DNA of 64,000 bases. Origin: Deinococcus puniceus (GTDB lineage: Bacteria; Deinococcota; Deinococci; Deinococcales; Deinococcaceae). Both the position numbers and the translations under genes were made by a program. The stretch covers positions 1,348,501 through 1,412,500 of the forward strand of contig NZ_CP011387.1 in assembly GCF_001644565.1 (NCBI RefSeq), written 5' to 3'. Below, piece by piece: positions 21,192 through 31,271 of the stretch; within the stretch, counting starts at the first letter, position 1; each line of letters starts with the position of its first letter. Under the pieces are notes generated by a model. It did no database searches and had not been told where the DNA came from. It was given only the letters and a program-made list of their open reading frames with translations.

Positions 21192-23024
21192 TCAGGCCAG
21201 CACGTAAGCCGCGTCCCGCTTGCCCACGCCGCGCTTCAGCAGGAGGCCGTCTTGCACCAAGCGCCGCAGCACCCGCCAAGATTGCTGCGGCGTCAGGGCG
21301 CAGGCAGCACGGAGTTCCGCATTTCGCACGCTGCCCTGTTCGCGGGCCAACGCGAGGGCCACGGCCCGCACTTCGGCAGCGGAAGGGCCGTCGGTCTGGG
21401 CGGGTTTGGGTACGCGGGGTGGGCGTGTGGCAGCGGGAGAATGGGGGAGAGGCTGGCCTTCTCGTTCTGGTGGTTGAACAGGTAGGGCTGGAGCCTCAGC
21501 CAAGGCCTCATCTTGCCCAACTTGAGGTTCAACCGTTGCCACTTCAGGCTGGGTGACTTCTCTACCGGGTGCAGTTTGAACCAGCACAGCCTTCCCCAGC
21601 GCCGCCCGCACCTCGGCACTCAGGGTATACGCGATGCCGCGCCCCACGCCCGCCCGCTCGATCAGGGTGTGTTCTTCCATGCCGCGCAGCAGCCTCGGCG
21701 TGCGGTCTTCGGCCAGTTGCAGGGCGCGGGCCAGTGTGGCGCGGGTCGCCTCGCCTTCGCGGGCCAGCAGGCTCAGCACGATCAGCATATCCAGCGACAG
21801 GGTTTGCATGTCTTCTTGCTTGCGGGCCACAAAACGTACAAAATCGGCGTCGAAACCCGGTGAGTGCAGCGCCAACGTGACCGAATCGGGGTAGGTCGTG
21901 AACTCTGGCGGCTCTTTGCCGTGCCGCAGCATCAGGCCGTACATCTTGTCCACGCCCACGCCCGCCCGCTCCACCAGGCCCAGTTTCGCCAAGACCTCGG
22001 CCAACAGCGGATTGCGGCGCTTGGGCTGATGTCGCAAGATATTGCCCGGTGTAATGCCCCCCGGCAGCCCGCCCGGATTCATGATCTCCAGTCGGTCTGG
22101 GTAATGATGCACATGCACGGCGTCGCGCAGGGTGTAGTCGCGGTGGGTCAGGGCGTTCAGCAGCGCCTCGCGGTACACCGATTCGTCCTGATCCCACACT
22201 TCTATTCGGAACAAGCCCACCTGCACGGGCGTAAAGCGGTTGCGGGCCTGAATCAGCTCGGCCAGCCGGGTCAGCAGAGATGGAATGGGCCGCAACAAAT
22301 CTTCCCGAAACTGAAATTCGACGTCGGTGGTGGCGTGATGGTAAAAGCACACCTCGGCCTGCGGCATGTGCGCCCGCAGCGCTGCCGGAGTGCCTGCCAA
22401 CAGGATTCCGGCCAGCGTGGGCCGCAGCGCTCCACCGCTGGGAATCAGCAAACCCAGCTCCTGCAAAAAGTCCAGATCGGGCAGGTTGGAGGCGCTGCCC
22501 CGCCGTCCCAGCCCCCGCAGGCGGGCCACTTCTGCCGGGTCAAGGTCTGCAAGGCTGGCATCGGGCGGCACGGTGGCGGTGTAATCCTGATCGGCCACCG
22601 GTTCGGCTTCGGCAGGGGTCACGGGCACCAGATGTGCGCCGTCCCACGCGATCACGGCCCCATCGGGCGCGGCCAGCACATACGGCGCTTGCGGCACGAA
22701 CACGGCCAGCACCCGCGCCCCACCCGGCAAGCGGTGATGCTGCACGTTCACCGTCAGCCGCCCGCCCGACAGTTCAAAAATCGCGTGCGTGACCATCAGG
22801 GGGTGCAGTTCGCCCGCATCCCGAACGGATTCTCCGCCACTCAGCGCGTCCACGCCCACCAGCAGCGTGCCGCCCCGCGCATTGGCGAGGCCCACCGCAT
22901 ACCGCGCCAACTCCTGCGGCGTCACATTCAGCGGCAGATGCACGCAAGACGGCCCCGGCGGGGGCAGCACTCCAAGCGGAGAAATGGCATGTTGGGCTTG
23001 CTCGGCCCCGCTGTTGGCAGTCAC
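21192..23024 (-). CDS. Schlafen/AlbA_2-domain ATP-binding protein with C-terminal winged helices
   Basis: A 610-residue putative transcriptional or nucleic-acid regulator. Seen: an AlbA_2-like N-terminal part (about 25-130; [18 protein letters not shown]), an ATP-binding C-terminal-type domain (about 230-375; [42 protein letters not shown]), one HTH-like part (about 405-480), a Pro/Glu-rich linker (about 485-545), and a final winged-helix-like part (about 550-610; [20 protein letters not shown]). Known: such proteins are often called RecG-like or 'divergent AAA-4' regulators, and some sit in defence loci. GTG at 23024 follows a TATACT box by 8 nt, fitting a leaderless start. Confidence 0.82.
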   Translation of the reverse strand: MTANSGAEQAQHAISPLGVLPPPGPSCVHLPLNVTPQELARYAVGLANARGGTLLVGVDALSGGESVRDAGELHPLMVTHAIFELSGGRLTVNVQHHRLPGGARVLAVFVPQAPYVLAAPDGAVIAWDGAHLVPVTPAEAEPVADQDYTATVPPDASLADLDPAEVARLRGLGRRGSASNLPDLDFLQELGLLIPSGGALRPTLAGILLAGTPAALRAHMPQAEVCFYHHATTDVEFQFREDLLRPIPSLLTRLAELIQARNRFTPVQVGLFRIEVWDQDESVYREALLNALTHRDYTLRDAVHVHHYPDRLEIMNPGGLPGGITPGNILRHQPKRRNPLLAEVLAKLGLVERAGVGVDKMYGLMLRHGKEPPEFTTYPDSVTLALHSPGFDADFVRFVARKQEDMQTLSLDMLIVLSLLAREGEATRATLARALQLAEDRTPRLLRGMEEHTLIERAGVGRGIAYTLSAEVRAALGKAVLVQTAPGREVTQPEVATVEPQVGQDEALAEAPALPVQPPEREGQPLPHSPAATRPPRVPKPAQTDGPSAAEVRAVALALAREQGSVRNAELRAACALTPQQSWRVLRRLVQDGLLLKRGVGKRDAAYVLA

Positions 23025-23032
23025 AAACGCAG

Positions 23033-23038
23033 AGTATA
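23033..23038 (-). promoter_or_regulatory. -10 box of a leaderless promoter
   Basis: On the minus strand TATACT lies 8 nt before the GTG at 23024; no SD is present. Confidence 0.5.
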
Positions 23039-23085
23039 CGCGGCGGCGGGGCAGGGTTGAGGCCGACGCTAAGGACACTGGCTGT

Positions 23086-23637
23086 TCAGACCTGCTTCAC
23101 GTCCTGCACCCAGTACCTCTCCACCCGGCAGCGTTCCCCACTCCGCCTATCCACGCCGCCCCGGTCTACTTTTCTGCGGTCTACAGTCAGCCACACCAAC
23201 GCCACGCGCCTGCCCACGCCGTACAGCACCGCCGCCTGAGCAAATTCGCGGCCCAGACGGATGCCGTCGCGCAGGCTGGCTCCCGGCAAGATCAGGGCCG
23301 TTTCGCGCCACTGGCCGTCGCCGTTCAGGGCCAACGTGGGCACCAACCCAGCGCGGCTCACGCGGGCCAGCAAGCGTTGGTGGGCGTCGGCGTTGTCCAC
23401 TTGTGATTGAGGCTGCCCACGCGGATTCCACGCCGTCACGATGACCCAAGACCGCAGACCGATGGCCCACTCTGGCCCCAACTCCTCCGAAGGCTCATCT
23501 TCGGGGCGGCGCTGTAGCTCGGTGCCGAGGTGAAACCTGTGCCAGACCGGGCCGTAGGTGGTACCCAAAAAAGCTGCCCTGAGCGCCTGATCTGGTTCGG
23601 GGGCCAAGAACTTGATGGGCCGGAATTTTTCGCTCAT
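23086..23637 (-). CDS. DUF3293 family protein
   Basis: A 183-residue protein of unknown function. Seen: [13 protein letters not shown] core ([15 protein letters not shown]) with [16 protein letters not shown], the hallmark order of DUF3293, and [20 protein letters not shown]. The ATG at 23637 overlaps the stop of the upstream gene as ATGA, so it is the last gene of a three-gene unit with truD. Confidence 0.8.
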   Translation of the reverse strand: MSEKFRPIKFLAPEPDQALRAAFLGTTYGPVWHRFHLGTELQRRPEDEPSEELGPEWAIGLRSWVIVTAWNPRGQPQSQVDNADAHQRLLARVSRAGLVPTLALNGDGQWRETALILPGASLRDGIRLGREFAQAAVLYGVGRRVALVWLTVDRRKVDRGGVDRRSGERCRVERYWVQDVKQV

Positions 23638-24002
23638 GGCCGCGCGACGGTGGCATTCACATTCAGAATCTTTTGGTCACGGAACTTGAGTACCAAAATG
23701 AGTTTCTGCCCCGGCTTGAAGGAGCCGCCGAGGGCCACCCGGTAGGCAGAATCGGCGTTCATGATGACCGTGCCGCTGACCGGAATGGTGGTCACAACCA
23801 TGCAGCGCGGGGTGCATTTCAGCAGTCGGCCCCGGCCTGCGCCGCTCCACACGCCCAGCAGTTCATCAGCGCGGGCCGAGTTGATCCGGCCTTCCAGTAC
23901 TGCCCCAGCAAACGAGGGGCGCAGGCCGAGGGTGGCGTTGGGCAGTTGCAGGGCCAGCGCGGAGCCGAGCAACACCATCCACATCCACAGGGCAAGTTTC
24001 AT
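23634..24002 (-). CDS. Small exported protein, function unknown
   Basis: A 122-residue protein with an N-terminal signal sequence ([19 protein letters not shown]) and a beta-rich mature part containing two Cys ([11 protein letters not shown]) that could form a disulphide. I do not recognise the family. ATGA overlaps join it to truD upstream and to the DUF3293 gene downstream, so it is expressed with a tRNA-modifying enzyme without an obvious reason. Confidence 0.75.
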   Translation of the reverse strand: MKLALWMWMVLLGSALALQLPNATLGLRPSFAGAVLEGRINSARADELLGVWSGAGRGRLLKCTPRCMVVTTIPVSGTVIMNADSAYRVALGGSFKPGQKLILVLKFRDQKILNVNATVARP

Positions 24003-25084
24003 GCGTCTCCCTCGTGCGCCGGGCCACTTTCTAAACCCGCTTCGTCCGGAGTGTCTTCAGGCAACTCGGACGTATCGATGTCCACCTTCATCATTTCGCG
24101 CAGCACACTGGTGGCAAAACTGCCTTTGGGAAGTGTGAACGACACCGTGAAGCCGTCATCTTCGGGAGTCAGTTGGGGTTCTTGCAGAAAAATCCGTGTG
24201 AGGCGGCGGTCTCCCCGGCGCGAGGCGAACACGTCGGGCGTGAGGGCGAAGGCGGCCAAGGCTTCGGCTTCCAATTCCCCGGCGGCGAGCGTCAGCGGTT
24301 TCACTTTTTTGCCGAACAGGGTTCCGGTGGCGCTCACTTCGCCTGCCTCGGCACGGCCCCTCTCGGCGTCGGCGTCTTCCACCAAGAACACGCCGCCCGT
24401 GTCATGCTTTTTAGCCATATCGCCCGCGATCAGGGCCGCAAACAGCCCACGCTCCAACCGCAAACTCAGAAAACGGTTGAAGACCATGCTCTGCACGCTG
24501 GTGGTCAGAAAACGGCGCACGCGGGGGTCTTTGATCTTGGACTCACCGCGCAGCACCAATAAGCCTTCTTCCGCGTTCAGGCCGCCCAGCCCAAAGCGTT
24601 GCGGGCCAAAATAATTGGGCACGCCTACCCGCGCCAACTGATTCAGCGTGGCTTCGGCCTCGGCTGCCGTGCCCACTGCGTCCCGTACCCGCACCACAAA
24701 TCGGTTGCCATGGAGATGGCCCATCGCCAGTTTATTGCCGTGCCGCGCCGTTTCCAGCACCCGCACGCCGTCCATCGCAAACGATTCCAGCCGCCGCTCC
24801 ACTTTTCCCGGCAGGCTGATCCACTGCGAGGTCACGGCGTGGCGGTCTTTAAGTCCGGCCACGCCCACATCTCGGTCACGCACGCCCAGATGGGCCGTCA
24901 ACTCACGCAGCATGTGAGAGGTGGTGTGGCCCGTTTTTTCCAGCCTCACAAACAGATGCTCGCCCTCGCCCGAAGGCAGATAAGCGGGGACTTCATCAAC
25001 ACGGAAGTCCTCTGGCACGCGGCGGAGCGTCCCCCCCGTGCCTTGCCCTGCCGTAGAAGCAGCGAGCGCCGACCAGTCAAACAC
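23999..25084 (-). CDS. truD: tRNA pseudouridine(13) synthase TruD
   Basis: A 361-residue enzyme that makes pseudouridine 13 in some tRNAs. Seen: [20 protein letters not shown] at the N-terminus, the catalytic motif [14 protein letters not shown] with its Asp, [21 protein letters not shown], and the inserted TruD domain in the second half. A TATCGT -10 box (complement of 25092-25097) lies exactly 7 nt before GTG 25084, so I prefer this leaderless start to GTG 25093, which falls at the -10 box itself. First gene of a three-gene unit. Confidence 0.93.
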   Translation of the reverse strand: MFDWSALAASTAGQGTGGTLRRVPEDFRVDEVPAYLPSGEGEHLFVRLEKTGHTTSHMLRELTAHLGVRDRDVGVAGLKDRHAVTSQWISLPGKVERRLESFAMDGVRVLETARHGNKLAMGHLHGNRFVVRVRDAVGTAAEAEATLNQLARVGVPNYFGPQRFGLGGLNAEEGLLVLRGESKIKDPRVRRFLTTSVQSMVFNRFLSLRLERGLFAALIAGDMAKKHDTGGVFLVEDADAERGRAEAGEVSATGTLFGKKVKPLTLAAGELEAEALAAFALTPDVFASRRGDRRLTRIFLQEPQLTPEDDGFTVSFTLPKGSFATSVLREMMKVDIDTSELPEDTPDEAGLESGPAHEGDA

Positions 25085-25265
25085 CAAACTCACGATACGC
25101 CACCATACGCGCCACCCCGCGTGCAGTTATGAGAACGGTGGGGGCAGTGGCCGGGAATTCTGGGGGCCACCCTGTGAGAAATCCCGGTTGGCACGCTTTG
25201 TACGGCGGAGCTTGATGGCCTGATGCGGGTGGTTCGGTTGCACCATTCGCCCCCTGCCCACACCC

Positions 25266-26066
25266 TCAGTTCAGCACCCTGTAATTGGCATGCACCCTAG
25301 GGGTCCAGTCGGCGCGGAACAGCAGGGGTGTGGCCGGGGTGCTGCCCGCCACATACCAGACCCGCACCCCCGACTCTTGCCCGTCCAGCGGCAGGAAGGC
25401 GGTCTGGCCTGCCCGCAGCGTATTCAGGGGCTGCCCGGTTTCGTCGCGCAGGCGCAGCCATCCGTTGACGCTGGCGGGCGACCATCCGGCCAGATTCAGC
25501 GTGCGGCGCGACACGTTTCTCAGCTGTGCGCCGTGTTCGGTGAGGGTCACGGTCAGGTCAGGCAGTTCGGGCGACTGCGCGGTTTGCCAGCGTACGCCGA
25601 AGCCGGGAAGCCGCGTGGCCACCGGATACAGAACGGAAGCCAGCAGGCCGCCTGTGCCCAGCAGCAGCAAGATCAGGGCCGTGCCCACCACCACGCTGCT
25701 CACATCCGGCGCAGCACGCACGACGCCCACCGTCAGTACCGCGCCGAGGGCCACGCCCACCAGCGGCCAAGCCGGGCTGGGTTTCTGGCGGGCCGGGGCA
25801 AACGCGCCGGGCCAGAATTCGGCAATCAGCAGCAGGGCCGCGCCTATGCCGAACAGCGCGGGTACGTCCAGCACAGGCGCGTACAGCAGCAGCGCCAGCC
25901 CCGGCACGCTCCACCACGCTACGCGGGGCACCCAGCCCAGCCGTGCTTCTCGTCCCACCCGCAGCAGCCAGTAGGCGGCCAGCACCCCGATCATGACCGC
26001 AAACGCCCCGGATACCCGCGTAATAGGCGTCAGGCCCGTCAAAAATCCGCCCCATTCAGCTGCCAT
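25266..26066 (-). CDS. Membrane protein, function unknown
   Basis: A 266-residue protein. Seen: about five hydrophobic helices (about 20-38, 52-66, 68-85, 100-115, 124-145) and a C-terminal extracytoplasmic-looking domain (about 160-266) rich in beta-strand patterns ([25 protein letters not shown]). I do not recognise the family. The ATG at 26066 overlaps the MoaB-like gene by 11 bp. The 170-nt gap downstream to truD shows nothing clear. Confidence 0.75.
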   Translation of the reverse strand: MAAEWGGFLTGLTPITRVSGAFAVMIGVLAAYWLLRVGREARLGWVPRVAWWSVPGLALLLYAPVLDVPALFGIGAALLLIAEFWPGAFAPARQKPSPAWPLVGVALGAVLTVGVVRAAPDVSSVVVGTALILLLLGTGGLLASVLYPVATRLPGFGVRWQTAQSPELPDLTVTLTEHGAQLRNVSRRTLNLAGWSPASVNGWLRLRDETGQPLNTLRAGQTAFLPLDGQESGVRVWYVAGSTPATPLLFRADWTPRVHANYRVLN

Positions 26067-26853
26067 TGCCGCTCCCCGGTTTGTGTCTGCCCAGTTCGGG
26101 CGCTTTGGCCGCAGCGGGTTTGCCCGTCAGATTGTTCAGGGTTCCAGCGGGAGTGGCCGCCGGAGGGGAGAAAAGATTGCCCGCAGGCCTCGCCCCGCCC
26201 AGATCGGCCACGCCCGGTTGCCCGTGCCGCGTCACTTCGAAGGCGAGGTGCGAGAGTTCGGATTTCAGCAGGCCCTCCCAAGCGGTGGTCACGGCGTTCA
26301 GGCTGCCGGGCAGGGCGAAGATAACCGCGCCCCGGCACAGGCCCGCCACCGCCCGCGACAGCATGGCCGCGCCGCCCACCTGTGCATAAGACAGCATCCG
26401 GAACAGTTCCCCGAAGCCCGGAATAGGCTTGGTAATCAGCGACTCCACCACCGGAATGGTCACGTCGCGCCCGGTGATGCCCGTGCCGCCACTGCTGATG
26501 ACGATGGTTGCCTCGCGCACAAAGGCCACCAATGCGGCGCGGATTTCCACGGCGTCGTCTTTCACGATCCGGTACGACGTGACCTGATGCCCCTGCGCCT
26601 GCAACTCGGCCAGCAGGTATTGACCGCTGGTGTCGGTGTCGGGCGTGCGCGTATCGCTGATGATCAGGAGGGCCACCCGCACAGGCGCAGACGCCGCCGC
26701 GACGTGGTGGGCGGTTTTGGCAACAGACACCGTGGCAATGGACACCGGGGCGATAGATACCGTTCCCAACGGCGTTGACTCCTCACTGGAGGACACGTCG
26801 GCAGCCGATCCGGTCAGCGAGGAAGAAGTGGGAGGGCGGCTCGTATCCGGCAT
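26056..26853 (-). CDS. MogA/MoaB-like molybdopterin-binding protein with long tails
   Basis: A 265-residue protein, of which about 55-215 is the MoCF_biosynth fold. Seen: [65 protein letters not shown], and [10 protein letters not shown]. Known: MogA/MoaB adenylate molybdopterin. The first 50 residues are low in complexity with a repeated [15 protein letters not shown] pattern, and the last 50 are Pro/Ala/Gly-rich; ordinary MoaB is about 170 residues. A TATCGT box (complement of 26861-26866) is 7 nt before the ATG, fitting a leaderless start. No other molybdenum genes are nearby. Confidence 0.87.
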   Translation of the reverse strand: MPDTSRPPTSSSLTGSAADVSSSEESTPLGTVSIAPVSIATVSVAKTAHHVAAASAPVRVALLIISDTRTPDTDTSGQYLLAELQAQGHQVTSYRIVKDDAVEIRAALVAFVREATIVISSGGTGITGRDVTIPVVESLITKPIPGFGELFRMLSYAQVGGAAMLSRAVAGLCRGAVIFALPGSLNAVTTAWEGLLKSELSHLAFEVTRHGQPGVADLGGARPAGNLFSPPAATPAGTLNNLTGKPAAAKAPELGRHKPGSGNGS

Positions 26854-26964
26854 ACCTCCTACGATACTTCTCGCCCCGCCCGCCCGCACAGGCACAGGCT
26901 TACGCTTGGTTCAGTCTTTTTGCCTAGTCGGGAGAGGGAGGTGGGGTGGGCAGTTCGCGCTGGA

Positions 26965-27114
26965 AGGTGAACCCCCCAGTCTGCTCTGCTCCGCAGCTGT
27001 GCCAGTCCGCAGCCAGCCCCCCTTGACTTGCAAAGCTCCGTAGGAGAGGTGAGCGCAACAGCACTTGTCCTCCCCTCTAAGGGGGGCGTTGCAAAGCAAC
27101 GGAGGGGTTCGCAC
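26965..27114. repeat. Interspersed repeat family A, copy 3
   Basis: GGTGAACCCCCCAGTCTGCT at the left end, an insert ACTTGCAAAGCTCCGTAGGA in the core compared with the other copies, then GTCCTCCCCTCTAAGGGGGG, CGTTGCAAAGCAACG and AGGGGTTCGCAC. It fills most of the gap between the MoaB-like gene and the DUF1844 gene. Confidence 0.8.
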
Positions 27115-27174
27115 GCGGCTCTACTGGCCCTCCCCACCCACCTTCCAGACCAAAACCCACTTTCCCCCATGCTC

Positions 27175-27180
27175 TACACT
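27175..27180 (+). promoter_or_regulatory. -10 box of a leaderless promoter
   Basis: TACACT lies exactly 7 nt before ATG 27188, with no SD; it serves the DUF1844-dtd operon. Confidence 0.55.
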
Positions 27181-27187
27181 GCCCGCT

Positions 27188-27499
27188 ATGCCTCACCCCG
27201 AATTTGTCGGTCTCGTGAATACCTTGCAGGCCACCGCCGAAGCCGCGCTGGGCGACCTGAATGCGGCCACAGCCAGCGCCGCCCGCGACGGCCTGCTTGA
27301 CCAGAGCCGCGCCCGACAGACCGCCGAACGCAGCCTGAAACTGCTGACTATGCTGGCCGAAAAAACCCGTGGCAATCTGGATTTCACCGAAGCAGACCTG
27401 CTGACTGGAGCGATTGGCAGCCTGCGCGCCCGATTGGATGAGCAACCCGCGCCGCCCACCGAATTGCCGATGTTCGGCGGCCCGAATAGCGGGAACTGA
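27188..27499 (+). CDS. DUF1844 family protein
   Basis: A 103-residue small helical protein. Seen: [20 protein letters not shown] then [30 protein letters not shown], the usual DUF1844 pattern, and a polar tail. Function unknown. Leaderless start (TACACT, 7 nt). Its TGA overlaps the ATG of dtd by one base (TGATG), so the two are translated together. Confidence 0.82.
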   Translation: MPHPEFVGLVNTLQATAEAALGDLNAATASAARDGLLDQSRARQTAERSLKLLTMLAEKTRGNLDFTEADLLTGAIGSLRARLDEQPAPPTELPMFGGPNSGN

Positions 27500-27966
27500 T
27501 GCGGGCCGTTCTGCAACGGGTCACGCGGGCGACCTGCACGGTAGACGGCCAGATCACGGGGGCCATCGGGGCCGGATTCATGGTGCTGCTGGGCGTGGCC
27601 CCCGGCGATACGGCGGCTACGGCGGCGGCGTTGGCCCAGAAAATCGTGAAACTCCGGGTCTTCAACGACGCGGCGGGCAAGATGAATCTGGCGTTGGCCG
27701 ATGCGGGCGGCCCCAGTGGAGGGGGTTCAGTCCTGAGTATCAGTCAATTCACGCTGTACGCCGACACACGCCGGGGCAACCGTCCGGGCTTCAGTGGGGC
27801 CGCCGCGCCTGACCACGCCCGCACCCTCTACGCCGAGTTCAACGCGGCTCTGCGCAGCTGCGGCGTAGACGTGCAGGAGGGCGTCTTCGGGGCGCACATG
27901 GTGCTTGACCTGACCAACGACGGCCCGGTGACCCTGATTCTGGATACGGCAGATTGGCTGAGTTGA
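27499..27966 (+). CDS. dtd: D-aminoacyl-tRNA deacylase
   Basis: A 155-residue proofreading enzyme that removes D-amino acids from tRNA. Seen: [18 protein letters not shown] at the start, the [15 protein letters not shown] active-site stretch, [16 protein letters not shown] with the Gly-cisPro motif near the end. Length and order fit Dtd. Coupled to the DUF1844 gene by a TGATG overlap. Confidence 0.95.
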   Translation: MRAVLQRVTRATCTVDGQITGAIGAGFMVLLGVAPGDTAATAAALAQKIVKLRVFNDAAGKMNLALADAGGPSGGGSVLSISQFTLYADTRRGNRPGFSGAAAPDHARTLYAEFNAALRSCGVDVQEGVFGAHMVLDLTNDGPVTLILDTADWLS

Positions 27967-28019
27967 TCGCCGGTTCTGACGGCTCTCACATTTTCCACAC
28001 CGCACTCACCCTCGCCCCC

Positions 28020-28025
28020 TAACAT
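28020..28025 (+). promoter_or_regulatory. -10 box of a leaderless promoter
   Basis: TAACAT lies 6 nt before ATG 28032; no SD is present. Confidence 0.4.
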
Positions 28026-28031
28026 GCAGGC

Positions 28032-29126
28032 ATGACCCGCCGTGTGTTTCGCCGCGCCCTCCTCGTTTCCCTGCTGCTGCTCGGCGCTGCCGGGGCCGCC
28101 TCCTACACCGTGAAAGCGGGCGATACGCTGTATTCGGTGGCCCGCGCCAACACCACCACAGTGGCCGAACTGACCCGCGTAAACCGCCTGAGCGGAACCA
28201 CGCTGGAAGTCGGGCAAGTGCTGATGCTGCCGGGCAGTGCGGCCAGTGCGCCCGCAGTCGTCACGCCTGCCCAGATCACGCCTGCGCCCACCGTGCCCAG
28301 CACCGGAACATCCAGCCTGCAAGGGGTCACGGTGCGGGTTCCAGCCAACCTGAAAATGGGCGAAGGCTTTACGCTGCGGCTGAGTGGGGCGCGGGCGGGG
28401 CAGGCCACCGTGCGCTTTCCCAGCGAACTCGGTGAAGATGTGCGCCGTCCTGCCGAGGTGCTGAAACCTGTGGGGGCGGCGGGTGAATTCGTGGTGCCGG
28501 GGCGCGTGGTGCTGGGCAAAACCACACCTGTGGTCTATGAGGTCAGCGTAGGCGGCGACCTCGTGCGCGGGCAGATTCCGGTCACGGCTCTGGATCAGCC
28601 GATTCAGCACCTGAACTTGCCGGGCAGCGTGACCAACAAGCTGCAAGACCCCGCCCGCGCCGCAGAGGAAGCCGCCGTAGAAAAGGCGTATGCCCGGCGC
28701 ACGCCGCAAGTCTGGTCACGGCCTTTCGCTCCGGCCTTGGCAGCGGCGCGCGGCACGAGTTCGGGCTTTGGGCAGCCGCGCACCTACAAGGCGGGCGGCC
28801 CGGTGGCCTACCATTACGGCACCGATTTCCCGGCTCCCACCGGCACTCCTATTCTGGCCGTCAATGACGGCACAGTCGTCGTGGCCGGAAAGTATCCGGT
28901 GCGGGGTGGTCTGGTGGTCATCGATCACGGGGCGGGCGTAGTCAGCATGTACTTTCACCAGAGTCGGGTGCTGGCAAAAGTCGGCCAGAAAGTCACACGA
29001 GGCCAGAAAATTGGCGAAGTGGGAACCACAGGCCTTAGCGCCGGGCCGCACCTACACCTTGAAGTCCGGGTGCGCGGCGAGGCGACCAATCCGTCGGGGT
29101 GGATGAACCGGCTGTGGCCCAGATAG
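28032..29126 (+). CDS. Exported LysM/M23 peptidoglycan endopeptidase
   Basis: A 364-residue exported murein hydrolase. Seen: signal peptide (1-20), LysM (about 22-68; YTVKAGDTLYSVARANTTTV), a beta-rich middle (about 100-190), and a C-terminal M23 (lysostaphin-type) domain with HYGTDF and HLHLE zinc-binding motifs, the order expected of active enzymes. Known: M23 enzymes cut peptide bridges in peptidoglycan, and LysM binds glycan. A TAACAT box 6 nt upstream suggests leaderless translation. Confidence 0.92.
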   Translation: MTRRVFRRALLVSLLLLGAAGAASYTVKAGDTLYSVARANTTTVAELTRVNRLSGTTLEVGQVLMLPGSAASAPAVVTPAQITPAPTVPSTGTSSLQGVTVRVPANLKMGEGFTLRLSGARAGQATVRFPSELGEDVRRPAEVLKPVGAAGEFVVPGRVVLGKTTPVVYEVSVGGDLVRGQIPVTALDQPIQHLNLPGSVTNKLQDPARAAEEAAVEKAYARRTPQVWSRPFAPALAAARGTSSGFGQPRTYKAGGPVAYHYGTDFPAPTGTPILAVNDGTVVVAGKYPVRGGLVVIDHGAGVVSMYFHQSRVLAKVGQKVTRGQKIGEVGTTGLSAGPHLHLEVRVRGEATNPSGWMNRLWPR

Positions 29127-29183
29127 GGCACTTCGCGCCGTCAGTGGTGAGTGGGTAGTAGTCAGTGGGAAGGTCAACAGCGC

Positions 29184-29290
29184 GTGGATCGTAGATCGTG
29201 GCGATGTGAAATGAACTCTAGGGTTTCCCCACACCCCACAACCGACAGCCCCCATGTCCGCACGCGCTTTTCCCGCGTTCTACGATCCAC
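29184..29290. repeat. Repeat element with GTGGATCGTAG ends (family C)
   Basis: GTGGATCGTAG begins at 29184 and its reverse complement CTACGATCCAC ends at 29290. GTGGATCGTAGATCGTGG at the left end also occurs, inverted, at 62.44-62.46 kb. The element fills the gap before the Cys/Met PLP gene and stops 14 nt before its -10 box. Confidence 0.55.
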
Positions 29291-29304
29291 CCACCACAAT
29301 CCCC

Positions 29305-29310
29305 TATCCT
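29305..29310 (+). promoter_or_regulatory. -10 box of a leaderless promoter
   Basis: TATCCT lies exactly 7 nt before ATG 29318, with no SD. Confidence 0.5.
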
Positions 29311-29317
29311 CACTGCC

Positions 29318-30526
29318 ATGACCGACCCCGCCCAGCCGCCAGCTCCGCATCCCACCTACGACACCACCACGCTGGCCGCCCGAGCGGGAGAGGTGGCGCA
29401 GCCCAACGGAAGTACGGCGCTGGTGGAACCCATCTACCAGTCCACCGTGTACGCCTACCCCGACCTAGAGGCGCTGGAAGCGTCCATGAGCGGCGCACAG
29501 CCCAGCGCGTTCTACTACCGCAACGGCACGCCCAACGGAGCCACGCTGGAGCGGGCTTTGGCAATGCTGGAAGGCACCGAAGCGGCCTTGGTGGCGGCCA
29601 GCGGCATGGCGGCCATCAGCTCGGCATTCTTGGGTGTGCTGAAAACGGGCGACCATGTGATCACCGATTCTCGCGTGTACGGCGTTACTTACGCGCTGCT
29701 GGCCGAAGAATTCCCGCGCCTCGGCATTGCCGTTTCGTTCGTGGACGCCTGCAATCTGGAGGAAGTGGAAGCCGCCTTCCGGCCCGAAACACGCCTGCTG
29801 CACGTAGAAAGCCTGACCAATCCCCTGATGACCGTGCCTGATGTGCCCGCACTGGCACGCCTCGCACACGCACGCGGCGCACTCCTCAGCGTCGACAACA
29901 CCTTTGCCAGCCCCGCCGTGTTCCGGCCCGCCCAGCACGGCGCAGACCTGATCACGCACAGCGTCAGCAAATACCTGAGTGGGCACAGCAACGCGATGGG
30001 CGGGGTGGTGTGTGGCCGTGCCGACTTGGTGGCCGCCGCCCGCACCCGGTTGCTGCGCTACGGCGGCAGCATGAGCGCCTTCGATGCGTGGATGACGCTG
30101 CAAGGCCTGAAAACCTTGGGCCTGCGGATGCGTGCCCACAGCGGCAACGCGCAGGCGGTGGCCGACGTGCTGGTCAATCATCCCCGTGTGCGGGCCGTAT
30201 ATCATCCCGGCCTATCGGATCACCCCCAGTTTCACTTGGCTATGGATTTGTACCCCGATGGCTTCGGCGGCATGCTCAGCGCCGACATAGACGACGCCCC
30301 GGCCTTCGTGCGTTCGCTGGCGGGCCGGATTCCGCTGGCCCCCAGCTTGGCCGACGTGATCACCACCCTGTCTTGGCCTTGGGGCACCTCGCACCGCGCC
30401 CTGCCCGAACCCGAACGCCGCCGCCTCGGGATTACGCCCAATCTGCTGCGCCTGAGCATCGGCATAGAAGACATCGGGGATTTGTTGGGCGACCTAGAAT
30501 TCGCGCTGGACGGGGGCCAGACATAG
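29318..30526 (+). CDS. Cys/Met-metabolism PLP enzyme (cystathionine/methionine gamma-lyase type)
   Basis: A 402-residue fold-type-I PLP enzyme. Seen: [32 protein letters not shown] with the active-site Tyr/Arg, [28 protein letters not shown], and the Schiff-base Lys218 in [12 protein letters not shown]. Known: members carry out cystathionine gamma-synthase, gamma-lyase or methionine gamma-lyase reactions; the sequence alone does not settle which. Leaderless start. The DUF99 gene follows at once and is probably in the same operon. Confidence 0.92.
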   Translation: MTDPAQPPAPHPTYDTTTLAARAGEVAQPNGSTALVEPIYQSTVYAYPDLEALEASMSGAQPSAFYYRNGTPNGATLERALAMLEGTEAALVAASGMAAISSAFLGVLKTGDHVITDSRVYGVTYALLAEEFPRLGIAVSFVDACNLEEVEAAFRPETRLLHVESLTNPLMTVPDVPALARLAHARGALLSVDNTFASPAVFRPAQHGADLITHSVSKYLSGHSNAMGGVVCGRADLVAAARTRLLRYGGSMSAFDAWMTLQGLKTLGLRMRAHSGNAQAVADVLVNHPRVRAVYHPGLSDHPQFHLAMDLYPDGFGGMLSADIDDAPAFVRSLAGRIPLAPSLADVITTLSWPWGTSHRALPEPERRRLGITPNLLRLSIGIEDIGDLLGDLEFALDGGQT

Positions 30527-30537
30527 GAGACGCAGGC

Positions 30538-31104
30538 ATAAGGCAGTTCTCGCACGCCATCGGCTTCGATGATGCTCCCTTTGAACGGAGCCACCGGGGA
30601 AACGTGGCCGTGTTCGGCACGGTGTTCGCTCGCCGTGACTTGCACGCGGTAGTCAGTGGGCAGGTGCGGCGCGATGGACGCAACAGCACCTCCGAACTGG
30701 CGCGGTTGGTGGCGGTCAGCGGCGCTGCGGAACATCTGCACCTGATCTTGCTGCAAGGCGTGGCACTGGCCGGATTTAACGTGGTAGACGCACCCGCCCT
30801 GCACGCCGCCACCGGGTTGCCCGTGCTGATCGTGGCCCGCAAACCGCCCGATTTGACCCGCATTCGCGCCGCCCTGCTGACCCAAGTGCCGGGGGGCGCA
30901 CGCAAATGGCGGCTGATAGACGCCCTCGGCCCGATGGAACCTTGCCGGGGCGTGCAGGTGCAGCGTGTGGGCCTGAGCTTGCCGGAAGCCGAAGCCGCGC
31001 TGGGCGCACTGACCTTTACAGGCTGCATTCCCGAACCCTTGCGGGCCGCCCACCTGATCGCGGGCGGCGTGACACGGGGCAGCAGCGGTGGGCAGCGGGT
31101 GTAG
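30538..31104 (+). CDS. DUF99 family protein, probable ATA start
   Basis: A protein of about 188 residues. Seen: AIGFDDAPFERS near the N-terminus and VAVFGTVFARRDLHAVVSGQV, the conserved start of DUF99 (an endonuclease V-like fold family of unknown role), then LARLVAVSGAAEHLHLILLQ GVALAGFNVVD. No in-frame ATG, GTG or TTG lies between the stop of the upstream gene and the conserved block. AGGAG at 30525-30529 is 8 nt before an in-frame ATA at 30538, which gives the length expected of the family, so I place the start there. A non-canonical start is unusual; a sequencing error is the alternative. Confidence 0.7.
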   Translation: MRQFSHAIGFDDAPFERSHRGNVAVFGTVFARRDLHAVVSGQVRRDGRNSTSELARLVAVSGAAEHLHLILLQGVALAGFNVVDAPALHAATGLPVLIVARKPPDLTRIRAALLTQVPGGARKWRLIDALGPMEPCRGVQVQRVGLSLPEAEAALGALTFTGCIPEPLRAAHLIAGGVTRGSSGGQRV

Positions 31105-31271
31105 TAGAGATTCAGACTCGGCCCCGCAAGCTTTGGCGGTCAACCCGATCAAGGAGCAGGCCTCCTCAGTGTTCCGGTTATCCGAGAAAGGCCGCTGCGG
31201 GGTTCGGAGAGGCTGGACGCTCCCGAAACCTGACCGCCCACTGACCCAAAACGGGGTATTCTGGGCAGCGA

